Made by a program: the position numbers and the translations under genes. Positions 20,101 through 32,459 of a stretch of 64,000 bases of DNA are shown one piece after another. The stretch spans positions 2,294,001 to 2,358,000 of the forward strand of contig NGZR01000002.1 in NCBI GenBank assembly GCA_002197995.1, given 5' to 3'. The first letter of the stretch is position 1. Each line of letters starts with the position of its first letter. The notes beneath the pieces were generated by a model. The model made no database searches. It was not told where the DNA came from and was given only the letters and a program-made list of their open reading frames with translations. Source of the DNA: Gaeumannomyces sp. JS-464. Taxonomy: Eukaryota; Ascomycota; Sordariomycetes; Magnaporthales; Magnaporthaceae.

Positions 20101-22246
20101 GAAGAGAAGGGAGCCGCGCTGGAAGAAGCTAGCGGTCGTCATCTGAAGGTTGTAAAAGACGCTCGAGATGATGAGGGCCATGATGGTGTTGGCAATGAGG
20201 GCGCCGATTGTCAGGCTGGGGTCGCCAAGGAGGCGCATCCAGCCACGCCATAGGCAGAGCCTAATCTGCTGCACGTAGCTGAGGGTAAAGGGACTCTTGT
20301 GGCGCTGACCCTTGCCCTGCTGGGCCTTGCGGGAGGCACGGAAGGCCTCGGCGTCGGGCCCATTGAAAGGGTGGGTGGACTTGTAGTCCTCGATGTCGGC
20401 CTGCAAAGCGGCGTACTCGGCGCTGGCCATCCAGGCAGCTGCGAACTCCTGGGGCGTGCGCGGGGCCTTTCCCTCGAAGCCGGAGCGGACAATACGCTCC
20501 TGAGGCGAGGTCATCGACGTGAGGAAGTCTGGGGTTGTCTGACGGGCGGGGCATTCGAAGCCCAGGTTGACGAAGTACTGCTTGGCCTCGTCGGCGCGGC
20601 CAAAGAAGATCTGGTGGCCCTCGTAGAGCACGACGGCCTTGTCGAACAGGTCGTAGGCGGCTTGCGGGGCCTGGTAGATGCTGACGCAGGCCGTTGTGTT
20701 GAAGAGCTGGGACTGCATACGTAGGGTCTTGCAAAATTCGATGGCGTTGGCGCTGTCGAGGCCGCGGGTGCTGTTGTCCCAGCATTGCAGCGGCGCGCCA
20801 GAGAGGGCTGCCTCGGCGATAGTCACCCGCTTCCGCTCGCCGCCTGACACGCCACGGATGTACTCATTGCCGACGCGGGTGTTGATGGTGTGCGAGATTC
20901 CGAAGACGGCCATGACTACGTCGCGAAGGTGGTTCGCGAACAGCGTCTTGGACACGCCGTCGGGTATCCTCCGTGGAGCTCGCGCGTGCGCCGCGAAAGT
21001 CAGGGTCGTGCCCACTGTTAGCTGCGGGAAGTGGACGTCTGTCGGGGGCAGCCCGGGTTAGCCTGTAATCATCTGAGGACGCGCGAGGGGCGACACAGGC
21101 TACGTGGGCGAGGCACTTACCGACTTCCGCAGTGTAGATCGCCTCTCCGCGATGGTGCGTGTGCATTTCTTGCGCCGTCATCCCTGTTCGCAGACATCAT
21201 TAGCGCGTTGCCGTTCCTGTCGGATGATGGCTTTTGGTATAGCGTGGACGGATGGCGTCGAATGCCGCCATGTCAAAGACGCCACTAACTGGGGCCGCAC
21301 GTTTGTAGCGGCAAAGCCATGGCCTTCTAGACAGCGACACTAGCTCGATGCAACGTTGACAGGGTGCCAGACAGGCAAGCGTGATCGCTCCGAAACACAT
21401 ACCCTGATAATTGAAATACGAGTTGCCCTCGACGAATATACCATCCGTCTCACCGGCAATCGTCTTGAGCAGCGTACTGCAGCCAGAGCCGGGAGGACCT
21501 AGTACGACCAGCATCTCGCCCTTGCGCACGACGCCGTCGAAGCCGCGCAGGATGTCGATGCGCGTCTGGCCCTGGCCGAGGATGCGCCTGGCGAAGCCGA
21601 CGGTCTCGAGCCAGACGTTGAACACGGTCTTCTGGTAGTCGGTGGCGGCGCCAAAGCCAAACACGTCGAGGTTCTGGAAGCACACGCCGCTGGTGCGGAA
21701 CGCGGCGCCCTCGGCCGAGACCATGTCGGCGACGGCGCGCGCCCACGCCTGCGCGCTGAAGTTCTTGCCGTTGGGGTTCAGGCTCGACTCCGGGTCCGAC
21801 GAGGCGACGATGAAGGGGTTGCCCCCCACGCCGCCGCTGCCGCCAGTGCCAGCGCCACCCTCAGCGTGCGACCGCGTGGTGTAGACGCGCGCCAGCTCGT
21901 GCACCATCTCGTTGCGCCGCGCCGTCTCCGAGTCGGCGGCGTCCTCATTGTCCGTGTTGACCTCGGTCTCCGGGCCGGCCGTCGCCATGGCCTTCTCCTT
22001 GTCCGCGGGGGCTCCGCCGGCTCCCTGGGCGGAAGCCCTGTGGCTCGATGCGGCGGTGAGCTCGTGGTCGGCCATTTCGTCCTTCTCCGCCAGTGTCCTG
22101 GGGGACGAATCGTTGCCGGTCATTATTTCAGGTGCGGGGACTGGAGCTTCCTCGCGACTCGACACACGGTTAAGCATCGGGGAACCCATGGTCTGTGCCG
22201 CCCGATCGTTGCCTCCCCATGCGCCAGTGCCCATGGTGAACGACAT
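17183..22246 (-). CDS. PDR-type (ABC-G) full-size ABC transporter
   Basis: This is a plasma-membrane drug or xenobiotic efflux pump of the fungal CDR/PDR subfamily. Exons are 21403-22246, 21121-21183, 18705-21038 and about 17183-18627, and the three introns join in phase. Domains run NBD1-TMD1-NBD2-TMD2 over about 1,500 residues. NBD1 has Walker [10 protein letters not shown] and signature [23 protein letters not shown]2 has Walker [10 protein letters not shown] and the half-degenerate signature [12 protein letters not shown], followed by EPTSGLD across the last intron. The N-terminus is polar and acidic ([12 protein letters not shown]) and the C-terminus is Lys-rich (GDKKKKE). Two one-base slips lie in the last exon: near 18470-18480 (LLFLAK then KTVYFGEIG) and near 18228-18238 (LKNNSK then [13 protein letters not shown]). 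All domains are otherwise intact. Confidence 0.9.
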
Positions 22247-23659
22247 CCCACTTTCCCCCAGCCTGTCGGCCGTCCAAGGCTCGAGCCAAGGTGGCCCTGG
22301 CAGTCTCGTGTTCTCTGGCCGGGATAAGCGTGCTTCCTTTATTTAGGTTTTAGCTTGTTCGCCGGAGAGTCGGGCGAATAGGTGGCCGGCGCAGTCGACG
22401 AGGATGTCGACAATTATATCATAGGTAGAAGCTCAAGGAAAACCGACAAGCCTGAGAAGCGAGGTAGGGGCTGAACTGGACTAAATGCCAGGCAGTGAAA
22501 CAACTGGAGGTCCGGTTGAACGAACTCCCCGACGGGGGCGCAAAGTGCCTATTAAATAATAGATGCAACGGTTCCTGGTCTGGCCGACCGTAGGCGCAAA
22601 GTCCCAGGCCAATCGGGGAGTGGGAGGATGGAGAAGGTGGTGTGGTAAGACGGCGAAGAAAAAAACAAGAGATTACAAAAAAGGATGAGAAAAAAAAGAA
22701 AAAAACAAAGGGTCTCCCAATAAGCCGGTAGCGAGAGGGCTGGAGGGGAAGGCGAAGCTTCAGCTACAATATGAGCGTGCATTGCAACAGCGGGTAGGCA
22801 CGAAGGGGGGGTGCACTGGGACGGCCCTGCAAACGAATCTCGGTCTCACATGCAGCAGGTCGCTTTTGATTGGTCCGTATTTGGATACGTGCACAATACG
22901 CGGCATACGATAGCGTGCCCTGTTTCCGCCTAGAGCCGCTGTTGGATGCCCCTGTCAAGGCCAGCCATCCATGTCATCCATGTCTAGTGGCCATGGTGGA
23001 TTTCCCAGGTGGGTGGGGGTGTGCTGGCTGAGCACAGAGATTCTTCGAGATCCTCGATGCCACCCGTCAAAATGATGCGAAGATGAGAAGAAGCAGGTCG
23101 CGGAGAAAATTGGCCGCCACAGCGGTACCATACCTACCATCTACCTCTACCTGATGTGCAATGCGCAAATGCCAGCGGTGACGAAGCTCCCGTCAGTGCC
23201 CGCATATGCCCACCAGTCAGCCACGCACCCGTCCACGTCTCTGCCGCCTGTCGCCTGGAAAGTTGAAGGGGCCAGAGCTCCCGATGTGATTCTGGACGAT
23301 TGGCTCCGGCTGACTGCCCACCAATTGACAAACTGGTATGGGTGGTTTGCGCCGTTTTCGGTTGCGAACCCCACATGGCGTCCCCCGGCTTCTCACGAAT
23401 CCGCTGCCCGTTGGGGCACATCGTAAAATGTGCCCACCTTTTGATCGCGCAACAGACCCGTCCCTCGCATTTGACGCGTGATTGAGAAAAGAAAGGAGAA
23501 GAAACAAAAAAAAAAAAACCTTTCCCCGTCTTGATCGGGTCGCTTGATGTGTCCGGAAGCCCGCTGGAGCCCGCCAGCAATGGGGCGGCACGAAAAGGGA
23601 AAGCCTCAATTGCCTGCTTACTTACGTCCTTGTAACATCCACTGAAACGTGCCGGACGC

Positions 23660-23694
<35 letters not shown>

Positions 23695-25078
23695 ATGTGC
23701 CTGCCTGCCTGCCTGCCTGCCTGCCTGCCCAGTCGGCTGTTGTTGCGAGGAAAGAAAGATTCCGATCGAAGGATGGGTGTGCACGACGGGGTACGGCAAA
23801 ATACGACGACCCCCCCATCCGGGCCACATGGAGCAATTGGATTTGCGTCGAACTTCGTACTGCCTGCGTATCTCGTTCAATGGCCTCCCACGCTAAGCAA
23901 CTTCGAGCTTGACTGTGCTGATTCTCGGTCGCCATTATTATAAGGCACGCCCGCCGGAATTCCACAGAGACTCCGGCTCCATCTTGGCGATGCAGTCATC
24001 GGGATGGAAGCTGAGTCGTCCCCAAGGGTCAATGGCATCAATGACCGACGGCGGTTTCGGGAGCCTTCGCCGTCCCACCGACCAAAAAATAAAAAAAATA
24101 AAAAAAAAAGTTGCTCTCTCGGAGTGTCGGAGACAGCAAACAAAACCTCCTAGCACGACTATGCCTGCGCCGATGTGACCATCGTCACCATCATCGTCGC
24201 AGCTGTCGTCTCCGTACCAAACGACACTCGCCCCCTAGTATTACAAGCCTGGAGCTTTGTGTCAGGCCTGCATGATCCTGCGCGATCCTTGCCGTGGAAC
24301 GTTGACGGGTTGTGGTCCGGAATGCCGCTGATTAGCTCCCACGCGCGGGGGGTGCCATTTTGCTCGTGATCTCCTCGCGCGCTTTTCCTCCATGTCGGAT
24401 TGATGGTGCTTTTTTTTTTTTTCTCAAACCCTCCCGCCGTCGCCCATCCCTCCATCATCAGCCAATACATCCGTCCGACTCGTGCCCTCCTCATCCAAGC
24501 ACAGCCAACGCCATTCGGTGCAACCGAGTCGTTGTTGGCCGCCAAGATTTGGGCCGCGTGAAACATTGGCCAAGTCTTGGTATCGGGGATCGACCACATC
24601 TCCAGATTACATAACCGAGGCCGCTCATTATTGCCGCCGTGCCCCCTTTCGTCGATCCGAGTTCGACTGGTGCTTTTCTTGTCCGTTTGTCTTCCCAATC
24701 GTCCTCCACATACATTTCTCCTAGGACCGGCTTTGGACGACCACGTCTCATGGGTTCGCATGACACGCAACAGCAAGTGCAGAGCACGAATCGCTGACTT
24801 TAAAATGTAAGATGATTCCGTATTCGGGCTTGCTGGTGACAACTTTTATTCCCAAGTCAACCGGATTACTTGCGTGTCTAGGTAGCCACCTCCTAGATGA
24901 AGGTCATTGGCGTGGATATCTTTGGAGTACAAAAAAAGAGGAGATAAAGGAACAGAAGAACATGGCAAACGAGACGGTATCACATGCAGAAAAAAAAGGG
25001 GGAAATAGGGACCGACAGTTGGCACCGTTTCCCCGTCTCGGAACAGAGTCAAGCAACGCACATCGACTCTCTCGCACA
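22247..25078. other. Gene-poor region of 2.8 kb
   Basis: The left end holds the transporter promoter. The rest contains A or T runs (about 23505-23518, 23661-23687, 24083-24108 and 24411-24422) and a CTGC microsatellite. Reading frames are short or low-complexity, and I support none as a gene. An RNA gene or a weakly conserved small ORF cannot be excluded. Confidence 0.5.
23699..23729. repeat. (CTGC)n microsatellite next to A27 run
   Basis: About seven tandem copies of CTGC/TGCC directly follow a run of about 27 A and 7 G (23661-23694). Confidence 0.85.
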
Positions 25079-26572
25079 TCACTCCTCAAGTGGCGTCTGC
25101 TTGCCCACAGCGGCCAGCTCAGGGCCCTTGCCGCCGTACTCCTTGGGGAGCTTCTCGCCGAGACCCGGGAGCTTGGAAGCGCCGAACTCCTTCGCCAGGG
25201 CGGCGCCGTTGCTCATGGGGTGGAACTTCTTGAGCGTCTTGGGCGCGACGAAGAGCTTCATGACGGCGTACATGAAACCCATGACGGCGGGTACGTTGAT
25301 GAAGAACTTCTCCTTCAGCAGCTCCGGGTAGTTGGCCGCCAGGATCGTAATGGTCTCCTTGCTGGCCGTCTTGACCGCGGGCGCCTGCCGCAGGAAGCTG
25401 ATGGACTTGTAGTCGTGCACCTGGTAGATCTTGTACGGGTCCCGCTCCGCGTGATGCCTCTCGCCGTTGCGAATGGGAGAGCTCGTGCACTGCAAGCTCC
25501 ATGAGGGCCACGCGCATCGACGAATCTGAATGAGAATAGATGTCAAAGTTCAAAGTTAGCAGGGAAGGGTTTCAGGGATCATGGTTGACTTGGACGGGTG
25601 CATGAGTGACGCAAGAGATTCCAATGCTTAGTAAAGAGGAAGGGAAGGCGTGACATACTCCTCGAGCTTTCCAAACGTCTCCTCCATAGACTTAACGCCG
25701 CCGTAGATGTTCCACGTAAACACCTTGCTCGCCTCAGCGCCGCCGTTCGAGGCATACGAGGTGAGGTAGCCCAGGCCGCCGAACTTTGCCTTGTTGTACT
25801 TCTTCTGAACCAGCTCCAGCGGCTTCGTCTTGGCCGCAGTCAGGGTCTTGGTCAGCTGGTCCTTGGCCTTGGCCAGGTCGCCGTCGTTGGCATTGAGGTA
25901 CTTTTGCAGGATGATCTGCGACGGCACGTGCGTCTCCGGGTCGGCGAGTGTCACGCCCCAGATTCCGAGTGCGTGTGAGCCTGGGCTGTGCCCCACAGGT
26001 CCTTCAACGCGCTCGAGGCGGCCGGGGCCGGGAGCTTGGTCTCGGGTTCCTTGGTCTCGGCTGGTGCAGCAGTCTTGGTCGCCTCAGCGTCCTTGGGGGC
26101 CTCGGGGGCGGGGCGGTGGTCGCGGCGGCTGGGGCGGCGGTGACGGGGACGACTATCTCGGCGGTCTTGGTTTCGACCTCCTTGGGAGCCTCGGGAGCAG
26201 GAGCGGCAGTGGGCTCGGCGGCCGCGACCGGGGCTGGAGCGGCCGGAGCCTCGGTGGTCTCGGCAGGCTTCTCCTCAACAGCCTTGGGGGCTTCTGCGGC
26301 GGCTGGAGTGGCTTCGGTTGTCGGGGCAGCCTCGGTGGCGGTAGGGGCAGGAGTAGGGGTGGGCGCCGACTCGTCAGCCTTCTCAGCCGCCGCTTCGGCT
26401 GGGACAGCAGACTTGTCGGCAGGCTTCACAGCTGCCGCTTCAGATGGAGCGGCAGTCTCGGCCGCTGGCGGCGCTGTTGACGCGGGTGCCTCGGGTGTGC
26501 CGGTAAGGTCGATTCCGCAGCAGAGGCGGCGGTGACTGCAGCCTCTGGGGTCTTGGTGTCCTGATCGGCCAT
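25079..26572 (-). CDS. SFH5: Sec14-like phosphatidylinositol transfer protein SFH5
   Basis: This is the CRAL-TRIO/Sec14 family protein SFH5, which exchanges phosphatidylinositol (and, in yeast, binds haem) at ER and cortical membranes. The start is MADQDTKTPEAAV, followed by about 170 residues of Ala/Pro/Glu/Thr-rich, disordered sequence. The lipid-binding part reads IWGVTLADPETHVPSQIILQ, FGGLGYLTSYASNGG, VFTWNIYGGVKSMEETFG, then after an intron (GTATGT donor near 25660) ALMELAVHELS, DPYKIYQVHDYKSISFLRQ, KFFINVPAVMGFMYAVMKLF, FHPMSNGAALAKEFGAS and LPKEYGGKGPEL. One-base slips occur near 26525 (AAESTL/TGTPEAP), 26115 and 25480; another may lie at the exon start near 25530. Content and order of the domain are otherwise complete. 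Confidence 0.9.
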
Positions 26573-27153
26573 GGCTGCTAGCTGCTCTAGGCAGGATCTA
26601 TGGGGTGCAGGTGCACGATTCGTTGGCCAAAGAAGGTTGATGGGCTCGAGTTGATGGGATCTGATGCACGAAGAGCAGTTTGGCTTCTCTCAAGACCGAG
26701 GCTTGGAGATAAATACCAGGAGAGACTGCTTAATGCTAGCTTTTTTTCTGCATCGAATGTTTGTGTTTGAGAGATCCGTGGCCGGACGTCGCCGCGGTCG
26801 CTGATGCTCGAGCTTCCCCTTATGGACCCACTCGGTCTCCACACAAGCTTCAGGCCCCTGATTCAGCTTTGGAGAAATCGACGCAGATGTCGGGGCGCCC
26901 ACACATGCACCCCAGCCTGTGCCTCTGTGGTTCTCCCAATTGAAGCCTCGCCTTGTCTAGTGTGGCAACAATTGGTCCCCGCACGCCACGCCGCGCTGCA
27001 TCCCGAGACAGCAACGCAACGCTCCTTTTTCTTCACCAGCTTTCTAAACGCTGCTTACACGGCCCTCTCACCGTCCCCCTACCCGGATCCCCGTCCGGTA
27101 ACACAATCTCGGCTTCCGCGACGTTATTCACCGCCTCGTTCCCGCCGGGGTCC
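26573..27153. other. Intergenic region, SFH5 promoter side
   Basis: This lies upstream of SFH5 and downstream of the CorA-like gene. No gene was recognised. Confidence 0.5.
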
Positions 27154-29456
27154 TCAACCGAAGACCCAGCCAAAGAGCAATCTGCACAACAAGATCGGCG
27201 CGGCGACTAGAACCTGGAGGATAAGCACAAGTCCAAGGACGCTTACGACAACTGCCGGCCAGGCGATCAGTGCCAGGACGACGCTCTGTCGCCTGCCATC
27301 CACCTTAGACCTCGAGTCCGGGGTCGGGGCGCTGCTGCTCGCTGCCCCGCCATGGCCAGCCTCCTTGGCACCTGCCGTCGCCAGCCCGACCCGCCCGAGC
27401 AACTCTGCTAGCGTTACTAAATCTCTCGCAACACGCTGTTGTTCTTGAGCTGCATCCTGTGCTGGAGCAGCCCATCGTACTGCCGTCTTTGTTAGCTCGT
27501 TGCAACGGACCATAGAAAGGGAGCGACCTACCCGCTGCATCCCATCAGCGAGCTTTTTCCCCATGTGCCCCAGCCTTCCACCGGCCGTCTCCAGGCGATG
27601 GTGGGATTGGTCGGCGAGCTTCAGAAACTTCTTAGCCTCGCTCTTGATATTGGACCTGAACTTGTATCTCTCGCCGTCCAGTATGTCCCAGTTCGCGCCC
27701 AGCTCCCTCTGGAGCAATAGCATCGTTTGAGCCACGACGTCGGCGTTTTGGAACACTGCCTCCTTTGCGCAGTGCACCTTCGCCGCGATGGCGTGCAGGG
27801 CTTGGACGTCTTCGTAGCAGAGCGCCTTCAGGGTCTCCTCCTGCTGCGCATTCTTCTCGAGCTCCCTTGCGTTCTTGCCGGCCTTGCTTTGGAGCGGGTG
27901 CAGGCCCGACCCCATCTCTCGGGTAGGCCGCGGCAGCGTTTCCGCCGCGCTCGGGGTCGCTGCTTTGGGTCCCAGGAGACGCTGCCCCGGGGCTCGATCC
28001 AGTGGCCATTCCCGGCCCATCGGCCACGGTTCAGCCCTCGAATGAGACGATGCCGCTGCGGCTGACGCGTCGCTTCGGGGCTTATCGGTGCGCACGGCAC
28101 GGCCGGAGGAACCCTCTCGCGGCCTCGTTTGAGATAGGCGGGGCCTTGGTTGCCCTGCGCGCGCTCGAGGATCTGGTCCACCTCGGTGTCGACGGTGGTC
28201 GTGAAGTCCCTCCAGTTCTCCTCGCACCAAGCGATAAAGAACAAATAATGCACGAGGAAAGCTTCGAATCGCTTCGGCACAGTTACCTCGTCGTTGACAT
28301 TGGGGTCGTCGGCGGCCAGCGGGTGGCTGTCCAGCATCCTCTGGATCCGCTCCCGAACAGAGCGGCCGATTTCGACTCCTCCGTCGCCGTCGCTCACGAC
28401 TAGCCAGATCGACCGGCCCGTCTCCAGGTCGAACCAGCTGTAGACGGCGCGCTTCTCGATCGGCCATCGGCCGTAGTCGTCGGGGCGGATCGTGTGCAGC
28501 GTGAAGGACATGTGCATCTCGCGCCCGGACCGACACTGCTTCGCGAGCGGCACCAACTGCCCCGTAGGCGCCGATGCCGTGCTGCGGCCCCAGAAAGCGG
28601 CGGAGGGCAGGCGCGCGAAGCCAGGCGTGTACTCGAAGGACTTGATGGCTTCGATGAAGCTGTGGTCGACCTGGAAGTATGTGAACAGCTTGTTCAGCAT
28701 GTCGCGGCCGCACTGGAGAAGGCCCTTGTGCTCGTCAGAGGCTAGGAGAATCACGCGCGTTGCGGGGTCGCTGTTGGCGTCGGGTGTGGCTCCTGGTCGT
28801 TGAAGATGCTTGTCCAGCTCGCTCGCGTTGTCGATGCTATACTTCTGGAACCCTGGTGCAGTCAAGATTGTCAGACTTGTCGTTTGCTTGGACACCCCCC
28901 TGATTCTGTGGCCCATCGAACTCACTCGTTATACTCTTGCCGGGGCTTCAGTGTCGGTCTCTACGACTGTCTCCCACATTACAATCTCCTGCAGCGAGTC
29001 TCTCAGGATCTTGGGCTCGTTGTCATTGAGATACTCGTTGCGCTTCTCTCCTTGAAGCCTCGCGTCAAGACTCTGCGGCCCGAGAAATGCCGTAGCGAGT
29101 GGGTATTCGCCAGACGCTTCCAACGCCTTCTTGAAGAGCTTGGCACCATCTTCGCGTTTGGGGTCTGTCCCCTTTTTGCGAGTAGTCCTGGTTGGTGTCC
29201 TGAAACCCGATGACATACCGCTAGGCTCGTGGCACCGTTGGTGGGTCTCTCCCGGTGGCTCATCCACAAGGATGTAATGGAGCTTAGGAGGAGTTGTCAT
29301 GGGCGATGTTGCTTCAGCTTGCTGGTGCTGGTTGTTTGGCGTCATGGGTACCTCAAGGCGCATATCCTCGTGCTTGCGCCAGCTATCCGGATCCGTCGGC
29401 ATCTTGAGCTGAGGCTCGCTCGCAGCCCTTGGGCCGGGGTCGCTGCCGATAGGCAT
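27154..29456 (-). CDS. CorA-like transporter-domain protein
   Basis: Exon 1 starts at 29456 with a polar region (MPIGSDPGPRAASEPQ) and reaches a donor near 28922-28930. The main exon has FQKYSIDNASELDKHL, HKGLLQCGRDMLNKLF, HMSFTLHTIRPDDYGRWPIE, RAVYSWFDLETGRSIWLVVS and FLVHYLFFIAWCEENWRDFT. This pattern is typical of fungal proteins annotated as CorA-like transporter domain, in which divalent-cation transport is assumed rather than shown. A helical region (LKALCYEDVQALHAIAAKVH) follows, and then one or two membrane helices (LALIAWPAVVVSVLGLVLIL) near the C-terminus. The frame changes near 28940, where EAPARV meets a stop while QEYNE reads on to the donor, and again between about 28130 and 27900. 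I do not see the GMN motif of true CorA channels. Confidence 0.7.
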
Positions 29457-30469
29457 CGTGGCAGCTATTCTCAGGCCTCTGGGTCTTGACTGGTTGTGGA
29501 AACAAGAATCGTAGTCTCGTGCCCCCCGGGGAATCTCCTTTTATACCGCAGTCTACGGAACGTCCTCCCTGTTGCTACACTACGGTGAAGAAAGAGACGC
29601 GGTGACTGAGCCGCCACCAATCCGGGCAAAGGGCCTCCTTCACCGATTCCCTGTTATATTCATTGTTATGGGAAATTCATGCAAGTCACAAACCAGCCAT
29701 GTCGGGGCCGTCCTGCTGTCTGGAGCGCACAACAATGCACGCGACAACAAGAAGGATTCCTCCAAGAGCGTATTCGCATCCCATCCTGGGCGCCATGTCT
29801 GTGTCTTGACTTCAATGTGCACAGCCACGACAGCCACTGTGCACGAGACTCTTCGGGTGGCAGCCAACAGATGGCAGACTTCGTGCATCAGTTACATTCA
29901 CCGAGACCGTCAAGCTGCGGACTGGCTGGATGCTTACTTGAAGTGGCTCGAGGATGTGCTGCTCCTTTATTCAAGCCCGCCTAGCCCGTCTGGTGGAAAT
30001 ACTCGCGTCGTACCCGGCAGCCGGGGCAGCGTCCATTTTCCCTGCCCTTGTCGATTGCCTCAATTAGTCACGGAGGCAGGTCCGCAGGCGCTAATCCTGC
30101 GAGCGCTGCGGAGACCCGGGGATGCAGTGCGGAGAAACCAGCGGCGACGTCGCATCGAATGGATCGCTGGCCGGCATTTATGAAAATCTCGTCGTGCTCC
30201 CCTCATGGACGTAGAATTTGGTCCGCCAGGTTCCGCATGCGCTCGAATCAGGTTCATTGAAGTCGTCCGGTTGCCGGAAAATCTGGGCCGGGAGAGGGGC
30301 TTGTGGGCGATGGAATTGAGCCGCCCGAAACACGCACTGGGACGCGCCGGGATAATTGGGTTCCCTCTAGGTCGAGCAGTATAAGTGAAGGACACTGTCC
30401 TCGCAGCGATGGCAGCTGTCGCCAGTCAATAGCGTACCTCCCACCAAGCCGCCAAGCCCGCCTGCCAAC
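29457..30469. other. Divergent promoter region
   Basis: About 1 kb separates the divergent CorA-like and GH43 genes. Apart from the TATA-like site listed, no feature was recognised. Confidence 0.5.
30380..30385 (+). promoter_or_regulatory. TATA-like box before GH43 gene
   Basis: TATAAG lies 90 bases upstream of the GH43 start codon, at a suitable distance for a fungal core promoter. Support is positional only. Confidence 0.4.
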
Positions 30470-32130
30470 ATGTCTTGGAAGACGGCAGCCTTTGCCCTCG
30501 CCGGTCTGCTCGGCCGGGCCCTGGGCTCGCCATTGAACGTGTCTCCCGCCTCGCCGCTGCTCGCCCGGCAGTCGTCGACCTTCTCGAACCCGATCCTCTG
30601 GGAGGACCTCCCGGACGTGGACGTCTTCCGGGTCGGCGACGTCTTCTACTACTCGAGCTCGACGTTCGCCTACAGCCCCGGCGCGCCCGTGCACAAGTCG
30701 TACACCTGGTCAACTGGACCCCCGTGACGCACAGCGTGCCGCGGCTCGACTTCGAGAACCGGTACAACCTCAACTCGGCCACGGACCGCGCCTATGTCAA
30801 GGGCATCTGGGCCAGCACGCTGCGCTACCGCAAGTCCAACGACGTCTTCTACTGGATCGGCTGCATCCAGAGCACGGGGAAGACCTACGTCTACACGTCG
30901 GCGGGGAGCGGCGCGGGCTCCAACAATGGCGAGGTCTCCAAGTGGGACTGGAAGCGGAGCGGCACCATCAACAAGTGCTACTACGACTGTGGCCTTCTCG
31001 TCGACGACGACGATACCATGTACGTCGTCTACGGCAGCACCAACCTCCAGGTCGCCCAGCTGTCCAAGGACGGCTTCAGCGAGGTCCGGTCGCAGCAAGT
31101 CTACTCATCCCCGGGCGGCGCCTACATCGAAGGCGCGCACATGTATAAAATCAACGGCTACTATTGGATCGTGCCGACGAAGGTCGCGTCGGGCGAGTGG
31201 GTGCTGCGGTCCCGGAGCCCCTGGGGCCCCTACGAGCAGCGCGTGCTGTTCGACAACGTGCCTGGCCCGCTCTCCAACGCCGGCTGGGCCCACCAGGGCG
31301 GCATGGTCGAGACCAAGGACGGCAAGTGGCACTACATCGCCTTCCTCGACGCCTACCCCGGCGGCAGGATCCCCGTCATGGCACCCCTAACCTGGTCCTC
31401 GGACGGCTGGCCCCAGCTGGTCAAGGACTCGTCCGGCCGCTGGGGCACCACGTACCCCAAGCCCGTGCAGACGTCCAAGACGGTCCCGGGCACGGCGCGC
31501 CGCGACGACTTCACGGGCTCCGAGCTCTCGCCGCACTGGGAGTGGAACCACAACCCGGACAACAGCAAGTGGCGCCTGCAGCCCGGCGGCGGCCTAGTGC
31601 TGCAGGCGGCCACCGTCACCGACGACCTCTTCACGGCGCGCAACACGCTGACGCACCGCATCCTGGGGCCCCGGTCGACGGCCACGTTCCGCCTCGACGT
31701 GTCGCAGATGCGCGATGGCGACCGCGCGGGCGCGGCCCTGTTCCGTGACAAGGGCGCCTACATCGGCGTGCACAAGGCCGGGTCCGCCGCCACCGTCGTC
31801 ATGGTCAACAACGTCAACCTCGGCACCTCGAACGCCGGCTGGCCCACGCAGTCCAAGGGCAGCGTCTCGGCCACGGGGCCCACGCTGTCGGGCTCCGAGG
31901 TCTGGCTGCGCGTCGCGGCCGACATCACGCCCGCGTTCGGGATGTCGCCCGTCCGCCAGGCCGTCTTCAGCTACAGCACCGACGGCAACACGTGGACGCG
32001 CCTGGGCGCGTCGACCATGATCAACGAATGGAACTACTTTACCGGCTACCGGTTCGCCGCGTTCAACTTTGCGACCAAGGCGCTTGGTGGGCAGGTAACG
32101 CTCAAGAGCTTCTCTAGAGACCTCTCCTAG
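30470..32130 (+). CDS. Secreted GH43 glycosidase (beta-xylosidase / arabinofuranosidase type)
   Basis: This is a secreted hemicellulose-degrading glycoside hydrolase of family 43. The start MSWKTAAFALAGLLGRALG is a signal peptide, followed by a short propeptide ending near LLARQSS. The five-blade propeller begins FSNPILWEDLPDVDVFRVGD, which carries the likely catalytic base Asp. WIGCIQSTGKTYVYTS, CYYDCGLLVDDDDTMYVVYG (pKa-modulating Asp) and AYIEGAHMYKINGYYWIV (likely acid Glu) follow, then WAHQGGMVETKDGKWHYIAF. A C-terminal beta-sandwich (GAALFRDKGAYIGVHKAG) continues to the stop at 32130, as in subfamilies with a DUF1349-like domain. No introns. The frame slips by one base near 30703: HKSYT is followed by LVNWTPVTHSVPRLDF only in the next frame. 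Substrate specificity cannot be decided from sequence. Confidence 0.88.
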
Positions 32131-32459
32131 GCTTGTAGCCGGGTCTGGGCTGGAGTGGATTGGGATTTGGGTAACAAAAGTATCTGTCTAACCACGGGAT
32201 CTTGCTGTGAAAGCAACCGCGCCGACGCCTGTGGGTGCTAAGGAATCTTGGAAGCCACCAATGTAAAGAGCTTGCTACCCGGAAGAACTCGCCTCGCAGT
32301 GAAAAATGCTCTTTGTCTAGACTCCTTGCCCGTGAAGCGCCACTTGTAAACAGTGCCCAGGCAAATCAAAGTACAAGGAACACAGATTGCGCTGAATCTT
32401 CTGACTTTAGCACGGATTCGAGTAACTTCCAGCCACTCTCCCGACATCTACTTACCTTT
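32131..32459. other. Convergent 3' intergenic region
   Basis: This lies between the ends of the GH43 and coiled-coil genes. No feature was recognised. Confidence 0.5.

Noticed and set aside
418..22246. Secondary-metabolite gene cluster (sulfotransferase, oxidoreductase, transporter)
   Set aside because: No polyketide, peptide or terpene backbone enzyme and no dedicated regulator; genes are on mixed strands and separated by unrelated housekeeping genes.
25830..26480. 216-residue Gly/Ser-rich plus-strand ORF
   Set aside because: Complement of the Ala/Pro/Glu-rich N-terminal region of SFH5.
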